From positions 1 through 64,000 of the forward strand of contig CAZWCE010000005.1 of the NCBI GenBank assembly GCA_964632505.1: a stretch of DNA of 64,000 bases, given 5' to 3'. The DNA is from CAZWCE01 sp964632505. Lineage in GTDB: Bacteria; Planctomycetota; Planctomycetia; Pirellulales; Thermoguttaceae. The notes beneath the pieces are model-generated. The model did no database searches, was not told the DNA's origin, and saw nothing but the letters and a program-made list of their open reading frames with translations. Positions 9,131 to 18,589 of this stretch are shown piece after piece. The position numbers and the translations under genes were made by a program. The first letter of the stretch is position 1, and every line of letters starts with the position of its first letter.

Positions 9131-9159
9131 CAGGCTGCCGCACCCTTGACGACAGCCTG
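9131..9159 (-). terminator. Possible terminator hairpin after the carbonic anhydrase gene
   Basis: A 7 bp stem (CAGGCTG/CAGCCTG) with a 15-base loop. On the minus strand it is followed by TTCTTCATTTC. It lies about 110 bases past the carbonic anhydrase stop; the loop is long and the T-tract broken, so the call is weak. Confidence 0.3.
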
Positions 9160-9267
9160 CCTTTCCTATCTGCCCGATACGAACATGATTCGGATCGAGT
9201 AGCGGAATCATATCATAAACGCAACCTTGCGGCTAGCCTTCGAAAAAGAAGGATGGAATGGTTGCTC

Positions 9268-10155
9268 TTAGAGTTCCGTTTCTTCATCGTTCTCGGAAGA
9301 GGTTTCCTCATCATCGTGATCTTCGCAAGCGTCTTCGTCGTCTTGCAGGTTTGTGTATTGATGGTCACTTTCTTCCCAGTATGGATTAGTAGGGATGTCC
9401 GGCGTTTCCTCGACGCTGGCGAGAATTTGCGGGACGCGTTCCTGCGGGAGCCAGTAGACGCGACCGGAGCCCACATCGTAAATCGCTCCAACGACTTTCA
9501 CTTTGCCCTCGTGAACCAACTGTCGCGTGGCGGGGCTCTTGGTGAACAGATCGGTAATGCCCTTCCAGACGTTTTGTTCGATGGCCAGGGGGATGATCTG
9601 ATCGCCTTGCATATAGGGATACAAATGTTCGGCTTCTTCGACAGCGGGGATGATGTCCTCGACCAAGGGCGGAATGTTCCGCTCGAATTTCGATTCATGA
9701 CCATGAAGCATGTGGGTGACGGCCGTGACGGCACCGCACTGCGTATGTCCGAGGACGACCAGCACCGGAGTATTCACATGGCAAAGACCGTATTCGATCG
9801 AGCCGACTTCATCGGTGTCGCAGACGTTGCCGGCGACTCGAATGACGAACAGGTCCATGATGCCTGCGTCGAAGATCAACTCCGGTGGTACGCGGGAATC
9901 GGAGCAAGTGATGACGGTGGCATAGGCATGGTCCCCCTGGTTTTCGATCCCCGCCTGGTGCATGCGTTCGGGACTGGTGTGAGGATATTCCGCTTCACCC
10001 TCGACAAAGCGTGCGTTTCCTTCCTGGAGCATTTCGAGCACTTCATCGGGGCTCGGTTTCTCGACCGATTCGGAATCGTCGGAAGCCCAACTCGCCGCGA
10101 AGCAGATCAGGAGCGAGGCAACAACCAGACAAGATAATGGCATCAGTTTTTTCAT
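9268..10155 (-). CDS. Exported beta-class carbonic anhydrase
   Basis: Interconverts CO2 and bicarbonate with a zinc ion. The beta-class ligands and the Asp/Arg pair are present: Cys84-x-Asp86-x-Arg88 in ITCSDSRV, then His137 and Cys140 in GHTQCGAV. ATG 10155 is chosen because it starts a good signal peptide (MKKLMPLSCLVVASLLICFA, cut near ASWAS) with GGAAAGGAAG just upstream; the in-frame ATG at 10212 would put 19 charged residues before it. The enzyme therefore probably works outside the cytoplasm. An odd acidic tail of about 25 residues, rich in Asp, Glu and Ser, ends the protein. Transcribed away from the SASA esterase gene. Confidence 0.92.
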   Translation of the reverse strand: MKKLMPLSCLVVASLLICFAASWASDDSESVEKPSPDEVLEMLQEGNARFVEGEAEYPHTSPERMHQAGIENQGDHAYATVITCSDSRVPPELIFDAGIMDLFVIRVAGNVCDTDEVGSIEYGLCHVNTPVLVVLGHTQCGAVTAVTHMLHGHESKFERNIPPLVEDIIPAVEEAEHLYPYMQGDQIIPLAIEQNVWKGITDLFTKSPATRQLVHEGKVKVVGAIYDVGSGRVYWLPQERVPQILASVEETPDIPTNPYWEESDHQYTNLQDDEDACEDHDDEETSSENDEETEL

Positions 10156-10597
10156 GCTGACTTCCTTTCCTAATGGAAGAATGACGTGGTTATTCTCCAG
10201 GTGATCCACCATCGGATCCTGAAGTGTACAAATAAATACTTTACCGTGTCATTGTTGTGGATCGAGCTGCAAGAGATTCTGGCGATGGTTTTTGCCGCAA
10301 TATGGCCGGGCGGGAGAAGCAGGTGGAGGCAGGTGGATCAAGGGCCCGGGGTTTTGGCCGAAGATTCAGTGGATGTCGTTATTGGGGAAAGTCGTTTTCA
10401 CCTTTCACAAAATCATAGCTTGTCGTGAGGTGCGAAGGGTTTTTTTACCGAAAAAGGTATCCCCCGGTGGCTCTCTCCCGAAGGAATGTTGTAAAATGAG
10501 AACATCGTTCACGAAAAGCAACAACCGATGGCAACATCCACCTCATGCACTCTCGGGCCTCGGTCTCGGAGTGAATGCAATCGAAGGGAGTAAGTTC
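10156..10597. other. Divergent intergenic region (carbonic anhydrase / SASA esterase)
   Basis: Should hold both promoters. A TAAAAT box lies at about 10492-10497 on the plus strand. The upstream in-frame extension of the esterase gene (from 10292) lacks protein-like content and is not supported. Confidence 0.4.
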
Positions 10598-12079
10598 ATG
10601 CCACGCTGCAAATCATCCATTTTTCGCACTCTGACGCCTCTATTGGCAGGGGCCCTTTTTGCCGGCCTGTTTTCAGGGCCTCTTCGGGCCGAAGTCCACT
10701 TGCCCGCGATCTTTTCCGATCACATGGTTTTGCAGCGCGGGGAGCCGGTGGCCGTGTGGGGTTGGGCCGATCCGGAGGAAGAGGTCGTGGTGTCCGTTGG
10801 AGTTGAGGATTCGAAAAAGACGGTCGCCGATGAAGATGGAAAATGGATCGTCATGCTTGAGCCGATGCCCGCCGGGGGGCCGATGAAGATGGTCGTCGAG
10901 GGAGAGAATCGTCTGGAGATCGGCCACGTCCAGATCGGCGAGGTCTGGCTCTGCAGTGGACAGTCGAACATGGCGTGGACCGTCGGCCGCTCGCAACATG
11001 CTCGGGAGGAGATCGCCCAAAGCGAGAATCCCCGACTCGTGATGTTCACCGTTGGACGGCAGACCGCTACGGAGCCGGCCGAGGATGTCGAAGGTCGTTG
11101 GCAGCCCGCCTCGCCGGAAACCGTCGGCGGGTTCTCCGCCACCGCCTACTTCTTCGGGAGGAAACTCCAACAGGAGTTGGGCGTGCCGATCGGATTGCTG
11201 CATTCCTCCTGGGGAGGGACGGCCGTCGAGGCGTGGACCGATCGCACCCGGCAAGAGAGCAAGAAGTTCGCTCCGATTCACGAGCCGTGGCAAGATGCCG
11301 ACGGGAATCCCAAGATGGCCAAAAACCAGAATCGTCCCGGCAACCTCTACGACGGGATGATCGCGCCGCTGGTTCCGTACGGAATTCGTGGGGCCATTTG
11401 GTATCAGGGGGAACGCAACTCCTACGATGCGAAATCACGCCTCTACGGCATGCAACTGAAAACGATGATTCGCAACTGGCGTGAAGCGTTCGCGCAGGGC
11501 GATTTTCCGTTCGGAATCGTCCAACTTCCCGAGTTCATGGAGCCGCAAACGGCACCCTCGGAAACGACCGGTTGGGTGGTCATCCGCGAGGAGATGGCAA
11601 GGGTGGCCGACGATCCGGAACTCGCAACGGTCGGGTTGGCCGTCACACTCGGTGGTGGGGAAGCGGGCGACATTCATCCCAAGAACAAGCAGTTGGTAGG
11701 ACGGCGTCTCGCTCAATGGGCCCTGACGGAGGTCTACGGAAAGGACATGCTCGCCGGGGGGCCCGTCCTCGAAGCCCAAGAAATGCAAGATGGCAAGATC
11801 GTGCTCACTTTCGACCGGGTAGGCGAGGGGCTGGAGAGTTTGGATGGCGAAGCGCTCGAGGGGTTCGCCATCGCCGGAGAGGATCGGATCTTCCACCCGG
11901 CCGAAGCGGAAATGGTCGGTCCCGACCGCGTGGCCCTCTCTTCGCCGCAAGTGGAGAAACCGGTTGCGGTACGGTACGCTTGGGCCCCGAATCCCACATG
12001 GAGCTTGATCAATTCCGAAAAGTTGCCTGCGCGTCCGTTCCGGACCGACGATTGGGACGAACCCATCACCCGGAGATAA
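10598..12079 (+). CDS. Exported sialate O-acetylesterase-like (SASA) esterase
   Basis: A 493-residue SGNH-fold esterase of the SASA family, which removes O-acetyl groups from sialic acids and probably other acetylated glycans. ATG 10598 gives a signal peptide (residues 1 to about 31, ending GPLRA) and has GGGAG eight bases upstream. The family entry IFSDHMVLQR follows directly. The nucleophile block is LCSGQSNMAW with Ser123; GAIWYQGERN and the late GDIHPKNK (catalytic Asp/His region) complete the triad regions. A beta-sandwich sits before the catalytic block, as in other bacterial members. It is followed by palindromic element copy 2 and then an SDR gene. The substrate cannot be read from sequence. 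Confidence 0.92.
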   Translation: MPRCKSSIFRTLTPLLAGALFAGLFSGPLRAEVHLPAIFSDHMVLQRGEPVAVWGWADPEEEVVVSVGVEDSKKTVADEDGKWIVMLEPMPAGGPMKMVVEGENRLEIGHVQIGEVWLCSGQSNMAWTVGRSQHAREEIAQSENPRLVMFTVGRQTATEPAEDVEGRWQPASPETVGGFSATAYFFGRKLQQELGVPIGLLHSSWGGTAVEAWTDRTRQESKKFAPIHEPWQDADGNPKMAKNQNRPGNLYDGMIAPLVPYGIRGAIWYQGERNSYDAKSRLYGMQLKTMIRNWREAFAQGDFPFGIVQLPEFMEPQTAPSETTGWVVIREEMARVADDPELATVGLAVTLGGGEAGDIHPKNKQLVGRRLAQWALTEVYGKDMLAGGPVLEAQEMQDGKIVLTFDRVGEGLESLDGEALEGFAIAGEDRIFHPAEAEMVGPDRVALSSPQVEKPVAVRYAWAPNPTWSLINSEKLPARPFRTDDWDEPITRR

Positions 12080-12116
12080 AAGTCCCTCGAAGTTGAGCTT
12101 CCCATGATTTCATGGA

Positions 12117-12225
12117 TTTATTGAGCGTCGCAAAACTAGCGAACCCAGGGCGACCATCGGGAGCCCGGCCCCACGGGTGTCACTGCATGAACTGAGGGGC
12201 CACTATTTTTGCGAACATGAATAAA
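12117..12225. repeat. Dispersed palindromic element, copy 2
   Basis: Same plan as copy 1. TTTATT pairs with AATAAA, then TCGCAAAA pairs with TTTTGCGA, so the inner arm differs from copy 1 on both sides in a matching way. The internal GGGC/GCCC hairpin and the stretch GTCACTGCATGAAC are shared with copy 1. Located between the SASA esterase and the SDR gene. Confidence 0.75.
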
Positions 12226-12253
12226 AACCGAATGTCACGGAAGGAGAAGATTC

Positions 12254-13024
12254 GTGAGTACACATCCTTATGATTTGACGGGCAAAACCGCCCTGATCAC
12301 CGGCGGAAGCAAGGGCATCGGTCGAGCCATCGCCTTGCGGTTCGCCAGAGCGGGGGCCGATTTATTCCTGTGCAGCCGCGGCGAAGAGACTCTGAAGCAG
12401 ACCGCCGAATCGATCGCCGAAGAGACCGGCCGAGTCGTTCGCTATCGGGCGGCCGACATGGCCAATCGAACCGAAGTGGTTCGCACGGCCGAAGCAGCGT
12501 TGGAGCAGTGCGGCAAGATCGACATCCTCGTCAACAACGCCGGGCACAATATTCCCGCCTCGATCGACCGGATCAAGGACGACGACTGGGATCATCTGGT
12601 CGAGTTGAATCTCAACGCCGTGATGGTGATGACTCGGGCGATCGTCCCCACGATGAAGGAAAACGGTTGGGGCCGAGTGATCCATATCTCCTCAGTCATG
12701 GGATTAGGCAGCACGCCGCAACGCAACGCCTACAGCGCGACCAAGGCGGCGCTGATCGGCATGGTCCGGGCCACGTCGCTCGATTTGGGACCGTTCGGAA
12801 TCACCGTCAACTGCCTGGCGCCCGGTCCGATCGCCACGGAGATGCCGATGTCGATTCTCAGTAAGGAGCAGCAGGAGTCGTTCGCCGCGCGGACGGCGGT
12901 GAAACGCTGGGGGACGCCGGAAGAGATCGCCGGACCTGCGCTGATGATGGCGTCGGAGGCGGGAAGCTACATCACCGGCACCACGCTGTTGATCGACGGC
13001 GGCGTCTTGGCGAACGTCTTCTGA
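12254..13024 (+). CDS. SDR-family NAD(P)-dependent oxidoreductase
   Basis: A 256-residue classical short-chain dehydrogenase/reductase. The cofactor loop TGGSKGIG is at residues 16-23, NNAGHN near 95, the catalytic Ser in HISSVMG near 147, and Tyr160-x3-Lys164 in YSATK. The C-terminal PEEIAGPALMMASEAGSYITGTTLLIDGG is typical of the FabG/glucose dehydrogenase branch. Start is GTG 12254 with AAGGAG upstream. Substrate is undetermined: a sugar or sugar acid is possible given the neighbouring esterase, but that is inference. It ends 28 bases before the convergent end of the NagB/PIG-L gene. Confidence 0.9.
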   Translation: MSTHPYDLTGKTALITGGSKGIGRAIALRFARAGADLFLCSRGEETLKQTAESIAEETGRVVRYRAADMANRTEVVRTAEAALEQCGKIDILVNNAGHNIPASIDRIKDDDWDHLVELNLNAVMVMTRAIVPTMKENGWGRVIHISSVMGLGSTPQRNAYSATKAALIGMVRATSLDLGPFGITVNCLAPGPIATEMPMSILSKEQQESFAARTAVKRWGTPEEIAGPALMMASEAGSYITGTTLLIDGGVLANVF

Positions 13025-13052
13025 TTTTTGTCCCCTTCGCGGAAAAATCGGC

Positions 13053-14945
13053 TCAGATGGGAAAGGTGCCGTCCCACCGGACGAACGCTTCGAGAGCGAA
13101 ATACTCCGGCAGTCCGAAGTGGTTGTAGACATCGGCGGTCGCCCGATTGCGGTCTTCGGCCCGTTGCCAGAATTCCCGGGGGTCGTCGGGGCCGGGGAAA
13201 AGCGCCGAGTCCTTCTGCGACTCGTGGCGGAAGATCGCCGCCCGCTTCAGTTCCAAATCGCGGGGGCTCAGCGGCACGGTGATGTCGATCAAATGCGGCG
13301 GCCATTCCTGCCAGGCACCGCGGTAAAGCAGCACCTCGGGCAAGGTGCACCCTTCGGAACGCATTTGCTCGAGAACTCGGAAGATCAACATCGCGCAGAT
13401 ACGATGCGTTCCGTGCGGGTCGGTCAGATCGCCCGCCACGAAGATCACCGCCGGATCGACCTCTTCGATGCACTTTCGGACGATCTGCTCATCCTCCTCG
13501 GTCGGCGGTTTCTTCTCGATCGTGCCGGTCCGGTAGAACGGGAGATCCAGGAAAAAGAGGTCTTCTTCGCGGCATCCGCAGACGGTCGCCGCCTCCTTCG
13601 CCTCGCTCCAGCGGATCATGCTCTTGATGCGCATGACCTCTTCAATGTCGCCTTGCCCGGCTCGCTTCGAAAGGAGCGATTTCCGAACCCGTTCCTCGAG
13701 CTGCGGTGTTTTTTCGATTTCGATTTCGAACTGTCGGTTCATTTCCGTCAAGAGATCGGCAACGCGCAAGGCATCGTGATCAAAGACCGCGATGTTACCG
13801 CTGGTCATGTAGGCCACGTGGAGATGATTGCCGTCTTCGACCAGCCGGATCATCGTCCCGCCCATGCTGATGACGTCGTCGTCCGGGTGGGGGCTGAAGC
13901 ACAAGATCGGCTTTCCCTCTTCGCCCACCGGATGGTAGTCGATCGTCTCGAGCATCCACCGGAATACTCGATGGCACAACTTCTGGGCAGGGCCGTAGAG
14001 TCGTAGAAGCTGGTGGAGTCCCTGCTTGCGGAAGTCGTCGTCGTCCAGTTTCAGCAGGGCCTTGCCGGTTTTGTCGGAGAGCCAGAGCACCGCCCGTTTG
14101 GTCAGTTGGTCGTCCCAGGTCAAAGATCCTCCGATGACCCAGGGGGTCGCCACGTCGGTCAACTGACCCGCCGCCGCATCATCGAGCAGGAACTGGGCAT
14201 CGGCATGTTCCCGGAGCCGGCTGGCGGGAACCAGGTCGGTCATCGGTTCCTCGGTCGCTTTGTGAACGATTCCTGCCTTGTGATCTCCGTAAGCGACCAC
14301 GAAGATTTTCTTCGCGGACAGAATCGAGGCCATGCCGATGGTCAGCCCTTGGGTCGGTGTGTTTTCCTGGCTGTAGAAATCCGAAGCGGCCGCCGAACGG
14401 GTGATCGGGTCGAGCGTGACCAATCGGGTATGACTCTGCATCGCCGAATAGGGTTCGTTGAAGGCGATGTTGCCGTTGCTGCCGATGCCCAGCAAGATGA
14501 CGTCGAATCCCCCGACCCGACGGAGCTCGTCTTCGTAGCGGCGACAGTACTCCTCGACCTGTTCCATCGGGACGGAGGTGTCGAAAAGATGGAGATTTTC
14601 AGAGCTCACGTTCACGTAGCGAAGGAAGTTCTCCTTCAGGGAAAGCGAGAGCGACTGGCTCTGCTCCCGATCCAATCCCCAGTATTCGTTGTTGCCGAAG
14701 ACGACCACGCGAGAGAAGTCGAGGTTCTCTTCTCGATGCAGGCGGATCAGTTCCCGATAGACCCCGATCGGGGTCGAACCCGGCGCGAGCCCCAGCACCG
14801 CCTGGTGTCCCAGGGCGTTGCGTTCCCGGATGGTACTGGCGATCTGGTGCGCCACATGGCAGGAGGCATCCTGACTCGAAGCGAATTTGTAACTGGGAAT
14901 GGCCGTCCCGCGGATGACTAGAGCGGAATGATTCAACGGTTCCAT
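13053..14945 (-). CDS. NagB-like / PIG-L deacetylase-like fusion protein
   Basis: Residues 20-270 follow the glucosamine-6-phosphate deaminase fold and residues 345-600 a PIG-L/LmbE-type zinc deacetylase (HPDDD at 353-357, later DPHGTHR). The same architecture is known in Bacteroidetes. The catalytic residues of E. coli NagB are largely replaced: Asp72 by Asn86 (FGNNEYWG), Asp141 by Asn157 and His143 by Asn159 (GIGSNGNIAFNEP); only Glu148 is kept (Glu164). Classical deaminase activity is therefore doubtful. The PIG-L half keeps its metal motif and may remove N-acetyl groups from an amino sugar conjugate. No signal peptide is seen, so it should be cytoplasmic. Confidence 0.85.
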   Translation of the reverse strand: MEPLNHSALVIRGTAIPSYKFASSQDASCHVAHQIASTIRERNALGHQAVLGLAPGSTPIGVYRELIRLHREENLDFSRVVVFGNNEYWGLDREQSQSLSLSLKENFLRYVNVSSENLHLFDTSVPMEQVEEYCRRYEDELRRVGGFDVILLGIGSNGNIAFNEPYSAMQSHTRLVTLDPITRSAAASDFYSQENTPTQGLTIGMASILSAKKIFVVAYGDHKAGIVHKATEEPMTDLVPASRLREHADAQFLLDDAAAGQLTDVATPWVIGGSLTWDDQLTKRAVLWLSDKTGKALLKLDDDDFRKQGLHQLLRLYGPAQKLCHRVFRWMLETIDYHPVGEEGKPILCFSPHPDDDVISMGGTMIRLVEDGNHLHVAYMTSGNIAVFDHDALRVADLLTEMNRQFEIEIEKTPQLEERVRKSLLSKRAGQGDIEEVMRIKSMIRWSEAKEAATVCGCREEDLFFLDLPFYRTGTIEKKPPTEEDEQIVRKCIEEVDPAVIFVAGDLTDPHGTHRICAMLIFRVLEQMRSEGCTLPEVLLYRGAWQEWPPHLIDITVPLSPRDLELKRAAIFRHESQKDSALFPGPDDPREFWQRAEDRNRATADVYNHFGLPEYFALEAFVRWDGTFPI

Positions 14946-15035
14946 AATAGGGCCTCTTCGAATGGCTTCAGATCAAAGTGAGAACGGGCTTGAACGAGAG
15001 AATCGAACGGGGGACTTCCTCTTCCTGTTTCTGCA

Positions 15036-16181
15036 TCAACAGCTTCCGACAAGTTGCATATTATCACGATGGACCACCTCTTCGTAGGGGCAGTGGCCGA
15101 GAAGACGGATGATCTCTTCGGTCTTTTTGCGGCGAATCAAGAGAATCTCCCTGGTATTGTAGTTGGTCATTCCCCGGGCGAGTTCCCTGCCATGTAAATC
15201 GGTCAGGGAGATGACGTCACCCTTTTCGAATTCGCCGGTACAGTCGACGATTCCGATCGCCAAAAGGCTTTTCCCTCGTTGCCTGACCGCCTCGGCGGCG
15301 CCGTCGTCGAGGATGATCCTCCCTCGGGGATGTACCGCGAAGCCGATCCACCGTTTTCGGGCAGCGACCAGTTCACCTTGCGCCATGAAGAACGTGCCCA
15401 GCGGTTGTCCCCGGGCGATGCCCGAGAGAACGCCCGGCGTGCGGCCGTTGGCGATGATCGCATTTCCGCCGGCGGTGGTGGTCAACTGCACGGCCTTCAA
15501 TTTGCTCGACATGCCGCCCTTGCTGCGGAGCGAGCGACGGTCGCTCACCATGCCCAGTAGTTCCGGGGTCCATCGCTCGACGGTGGGAACGACCCGCGAT
15601 TCCGGTAGGGAAGGGTCCCCGTCGAAAAAACCGTCCACGTCGGTCAGAAGAATCAACAGGGGGTTGTCGAACAGATTGGCGACCAGCGCAGCCAAACGAT
15701 CGTTGTCGCCGAAGGTGGTCTGGAGTTCTTCGACGGCGACCGTGTCGTTCTCGTTGATCACCGGAATCGCGCCGTAACGGAGCAGGGCCCGGAGGGTATT
15801 GGTCGCGTTGAGATACCGGGTCCGATCGGCCAAATCTTCCGCCGTGAGCAGTACTTGCGCGACGTGACGGCCGTGCTTGCGCAGGGCGTGTTCGTACGCC
15901 TCGACCAGGGCGCTCTGGCCCACGGCCGCCACCGCTTGCAGGTGGGAAACATCGTGGGGCCGCCTCTGCAACCCCAATCGGCCCATGCCCGCGCTGACCG
16001 CCCCCGAACTGACCAGCAACACGTCGCGACGGAGCTCCCGGAACGTGTTCAGCTCCTCGGCCAACTGCGCGATCCGATCCAAGTCGAGTTTGCCGTCCGA
16101 CGCGGTCAGGACATTCGAGCCGACCTTGACCACGATGACGCTCGAAGTAGTAGCGATTTCCTGACGCGAGAGACTCATCAT
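15036..16181 (-). CDS. proB: Glutamate 5-kinase
   Basis: Phosphorylates L-glutamate to gamma-glutamyl phosphate, the first step of proline synthesis, in the cytoplasm. The amino acid kinase fold starts with VIVVKVGSNVLT, then VSSGAVSAGMGRLG, VINENDTVAVEE, FGDNDRLAALVA and LLTDVDGFFDGDP, all in family order. The last 80 residues (GRIILDDGAAEAVRQRGKSLL onward) are the PUA domain. The start at ATG 16181 (a second ATG at 16178) gives 381 residues, close to the usual 370; the longer frame from 16433 adds an unconserved extension. No proA is nearby. It diverges from purF. Confidence 0.93.
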   Translation of the reverse strand: MMSLSRQEIATTSSVIVVKVGSNVLTASDGKLDLDRIAQLAEELNTFRELRRDVLLVSSGAVSAGMGRLGLQRRPHDVSHLQAVAAVGQSALVEAYEHALRKHGRHVAQVLLTAEDLADRTRYLNATNTLRALLRYGAIPVINENDTVAVEELQTTFGDNDRLAALVANLFDNPLLILLTDVDGFFDGDPSLPESRVVPTVERWTPELLGMVSDRRSLRSKGGMSSKLKAVQLTTTAGGNAIIANGRTPGVLSGIARGQPLGTFFMAQGELVAARKRWIGFAVHPRGRIILDDGAAEAVRQRGKSLLAIGIVDCTGEFEKGDVISLTDLHGRELARGMTNYNTREILLIRRKKTEEIIRLLGHCPYEEVVHRDNMQLVGSC

Positions 16182-16820
16182 CGGATTGGTTGAATTTCGG
16201 ACAAACAGGGGCAAAGGAGCAAGGGGAGCTTTCATCGGGCGATTGGCCGCGCTTCCCACAAGCAGATCGAAAAACGAGGTGTCGGCAATCGATGCCCGAA
16301 ATCGCCGTGAAGGGGAATGCTCCAGAGACAAAACGACATCAGAACGATTGTATCGCAGAAATCTCCCCGAACCAATGCCGGCGGAGGAAAAATGACGAGA
16401 TTCATGTTCCTCCCTCGATGGTGCTTCTCGCAAGCTTTTTCCACCTTTCCCAGAACCGGGAATTTGCCGTCTCGTTCAGGTTTCGCAACGGGAATCCGGA
16501 AAATGGAGAGAAAAGAAGATTCATCGGTTGTGGAATTCGCCGCCGGCCCCTACAATAAAGTAATCCTTTCCAAACAAAGGGCAAATCCGATTGAGGCGGC
16601 TCCTGTTTTTTCCCGGTTCCGAAAATTCCTTGGTCCGAGTTTCGTGACGAGGCTGGGCCGGGAAGGAATCAGCCTGGAAAAAGGTGTTTCACGCAGGAAA
16701 GTAGGAACCGACAGTGGAAAGGAACTTCGTGGCGACTCTTTTTCGCCGGCCCACGCTCTTGGGGCCGCGGATGCTTTGATGAGACTCAAACCCCTCCATT
16801 CGAGGTAAGCCCAACCGACG
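16182..16820. other. Divergent intergenic region proB / purF
   Basis: 639 bases without a supported gene. A plus-strand frame at 16317-16808 and others have no family resemblance and poor starts. No riboswitch or clear promoter was recognised. Confidence 0.4.
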
Positions 16821-18404
16821 ATGAGTGAATTACACGAAGAATGCGGCGTGGTGGCGATCTATCATCTTCCCGAGCAGAATTCCTCGCCTCTGTCTCCCCC
16901 CCAAGGGCCCGAGGAGGTTTCTCGACTGGTGCCCCGTATGCTGCTCGACGTGCAGAACCGCGGGCAATTGGCCGCCGGTTTCACGACCTTCTCGCCCCAT
17001 CGCAACCAGTTGATCGACACCCACAAGGAGATCGGTACCGTCACCGAGGTCTTCATGCTTAGCCATGAAGGCAACTATAAGCGGCTGATGGAGGAGTACG
17101 CCGGCCGGGCGGCGATCGGGCATGTCCGCTACGCCACGTGCGGCCACGAAGACCGCAGTTATGCTCAACCGTTCGAACGCCACCATATCAAGAAGCATAA
17201 ATGGTTCAGCTTCGCCTTCAACGGCCAGTTGACCAATTATGAATCGCTTCGCGGTCAATTGCTCGACGATGAGAACAACTATCTCGCCCGAGAGACCGAC
17301 ACCGAAATCTTCATGCATGTGATCAGCGGAGCCCTGTCCCCGCAAAAGAGCCCCGATTTGATGAAGGTCTGCGGCCAGATGGCCGAACTGTTCGACGGGG
17401 CCTACAGCCTCGTCTTTCTCGATGCCCTCGGCCAGTTGTTCGTGGCCCGTGACCCCTGGGGCATCAAACCGTTGAGCTACGCCGTCGAAGGGCCGCTGTT
17501 CGCCGCCGCCAGCGAGAGCGTCGCCCTGGTGAACCTCGGTTTTTCACCCGAGAATATCAAGAGCGTCCCTCCGGGCCACGCCATCTTCGTCAATGAGAAC
17601 GGGATCCGTTTCGAGCAGTTCGCCGAAAGCCCCCGGAAGGCCCATTGCTTCTTCGAGTGGATCTACTTCGCCAACGTTGCCAGCAGTCTCGACTGTCGAA
17701 GTGTCTACATGGCCCGAAAGGCGCTGGGCGAGGAACTGGCCCGGCTGGAGACCGTCCCGGTCGACGACCAGACGATCGTCGTTCCCGTGCCCGACACCAG
17801 CAAGGCGGCGGCCGACGCGATGGCCTACAAGCTGAAAATCCCCTGCCTGGAAGGTCTCATTCGCAATCGCTACAGTGGCCGCACTTTCATCGAGGGAGGC
17901 AGCAACCGAAAACGCAAGGCGATGAGCAAGTACACCCCGCTGCGCGAAGTGCTCGAGGGCAAACGGGTCTTTTTGGTCGAGGATTCGATCGTTCGTTCCA
18001 CGACGATGCGTGTGTTGATCGAACGCATCCGCAAGCTCGGTCAGCCTCGAGAGATCCACGTCCGCATCGCCTGCCCGCCGATCATCGCCCCCTGTTTTTA
18101 CGGCATCGATATGTCGACGTTCAGTGAACTGTTTGCCCCCGCCTTCATGAAGGGCGAGCGTCATCTGACGCCGGAGATCGAGAACAAAATGGCCCGATGC
18201 CTCGGTGCCGATTCGCTCAGCTATTTACCCGTCTCCTCGATCCCCCGTTCCATCGGCTTGCCCGAGGGCGAATTGTGCCAGGCCTGCATCACCTGCGAAT
18301 ATCCGACCTGCTGGGGGCAAAAACTCGCCCAGGTCGCTCTCGACAATCACCAGAACGGCGTCTTGAAGCGGACCTACGAGTCGGTCTCGGTTCCTTCAGG
18401 ATAG
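16821..18404 (+). CDS. purF: Amidophosphoribosyltransferase (glutamine PRPP amidotransferase)
   Basis: Makes 5-phosphoribosylamine from PRPP and glutamine, the first committed step of purine synthesis. The N-terminal Ntn glutaminase begins MSELHEECGVVAI; Cys8 would become the nucleophile after removal of a 7-residue propeptide. RYATCGHEDRSYAQPF and FAFNGQLTN are glutaminase blocks, and NRYSGRTFI plus RVFLVEDSIVRSTT (PRPP loop) mark the phosphoribosyltransferase domain. The C-terminal region has Cys-x-Ala-Cys and CEYPTC, fitting the Bacillus-type iron-sulfur form, although I did not map each ligand. At 527 residues it is slightly long, with an insertion after the first 15 residues. Confidence 0.92.
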   Translation: MSELHEECGVVAIYHLPEQNSSPLSPPQGPEEVSRLVPRMLLDVQNRGQLAAGFTTFSPHRNQLIDTHKEIGTVTEVFMLSHEGNYKRLMEEYAGRAAIGHVRYATCGHEDRSYAQPFERHHIKKHKWFSFAFNGQLTNYESLRGQLLDDENNYLARETDTEIFMHVISGALSPQKSPDLMKVCGQMAELFDGAYSLVFLDALGQLFVARDPWGIKPLSYAVEGPLFAAASESVALVNLGFSPENIKSVPPGHAIFVNENGIRFEQFAESPRKAHCFFEWIYFANVASSLDCRSVYMARKALGEELARLETVPVDDQTIVVPVPDTSKAAADAMAYKLKIPCLEGLIRNRYSGRTFIEGGSNRKRKAMSKYTPLREVLEGKRVFLVEDSIVRSTTMRVLIERIRKLGQPREIHVRIACPPIIAPCFYGIDMSTFSELFAPAFMKGERHLTPEIENKMARCLGADSLSYLPVSSIPRSIGLPEGELCQACITCEYPTCWGQKLAQVALDNHQNGVLKRTYESVSVPSG

Positions 18405-18589
18405 GCCCGTACGCGGTGGCGGTCCTTTCTTTCCTCCCTCCGGTCAGTGCACCGACCCGGCGTGGCTTCGGACCGGTTCCGCTCAACTTCCCTTTTGATA
18501 TACTAAAAAGATGAGCCTACGTTGCCGTTGTTTCGAGAAGACCGCCCCCCGCAGCGATTTATCCCTCTCTGGTTGGAAGAGGCATCCCC

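Noticed and set aside
16317..16808. Open frame of 163 codons on the plus strand upstream of purF
   Set aside because: No recognisable content or ribosome site and it ends just before purF.
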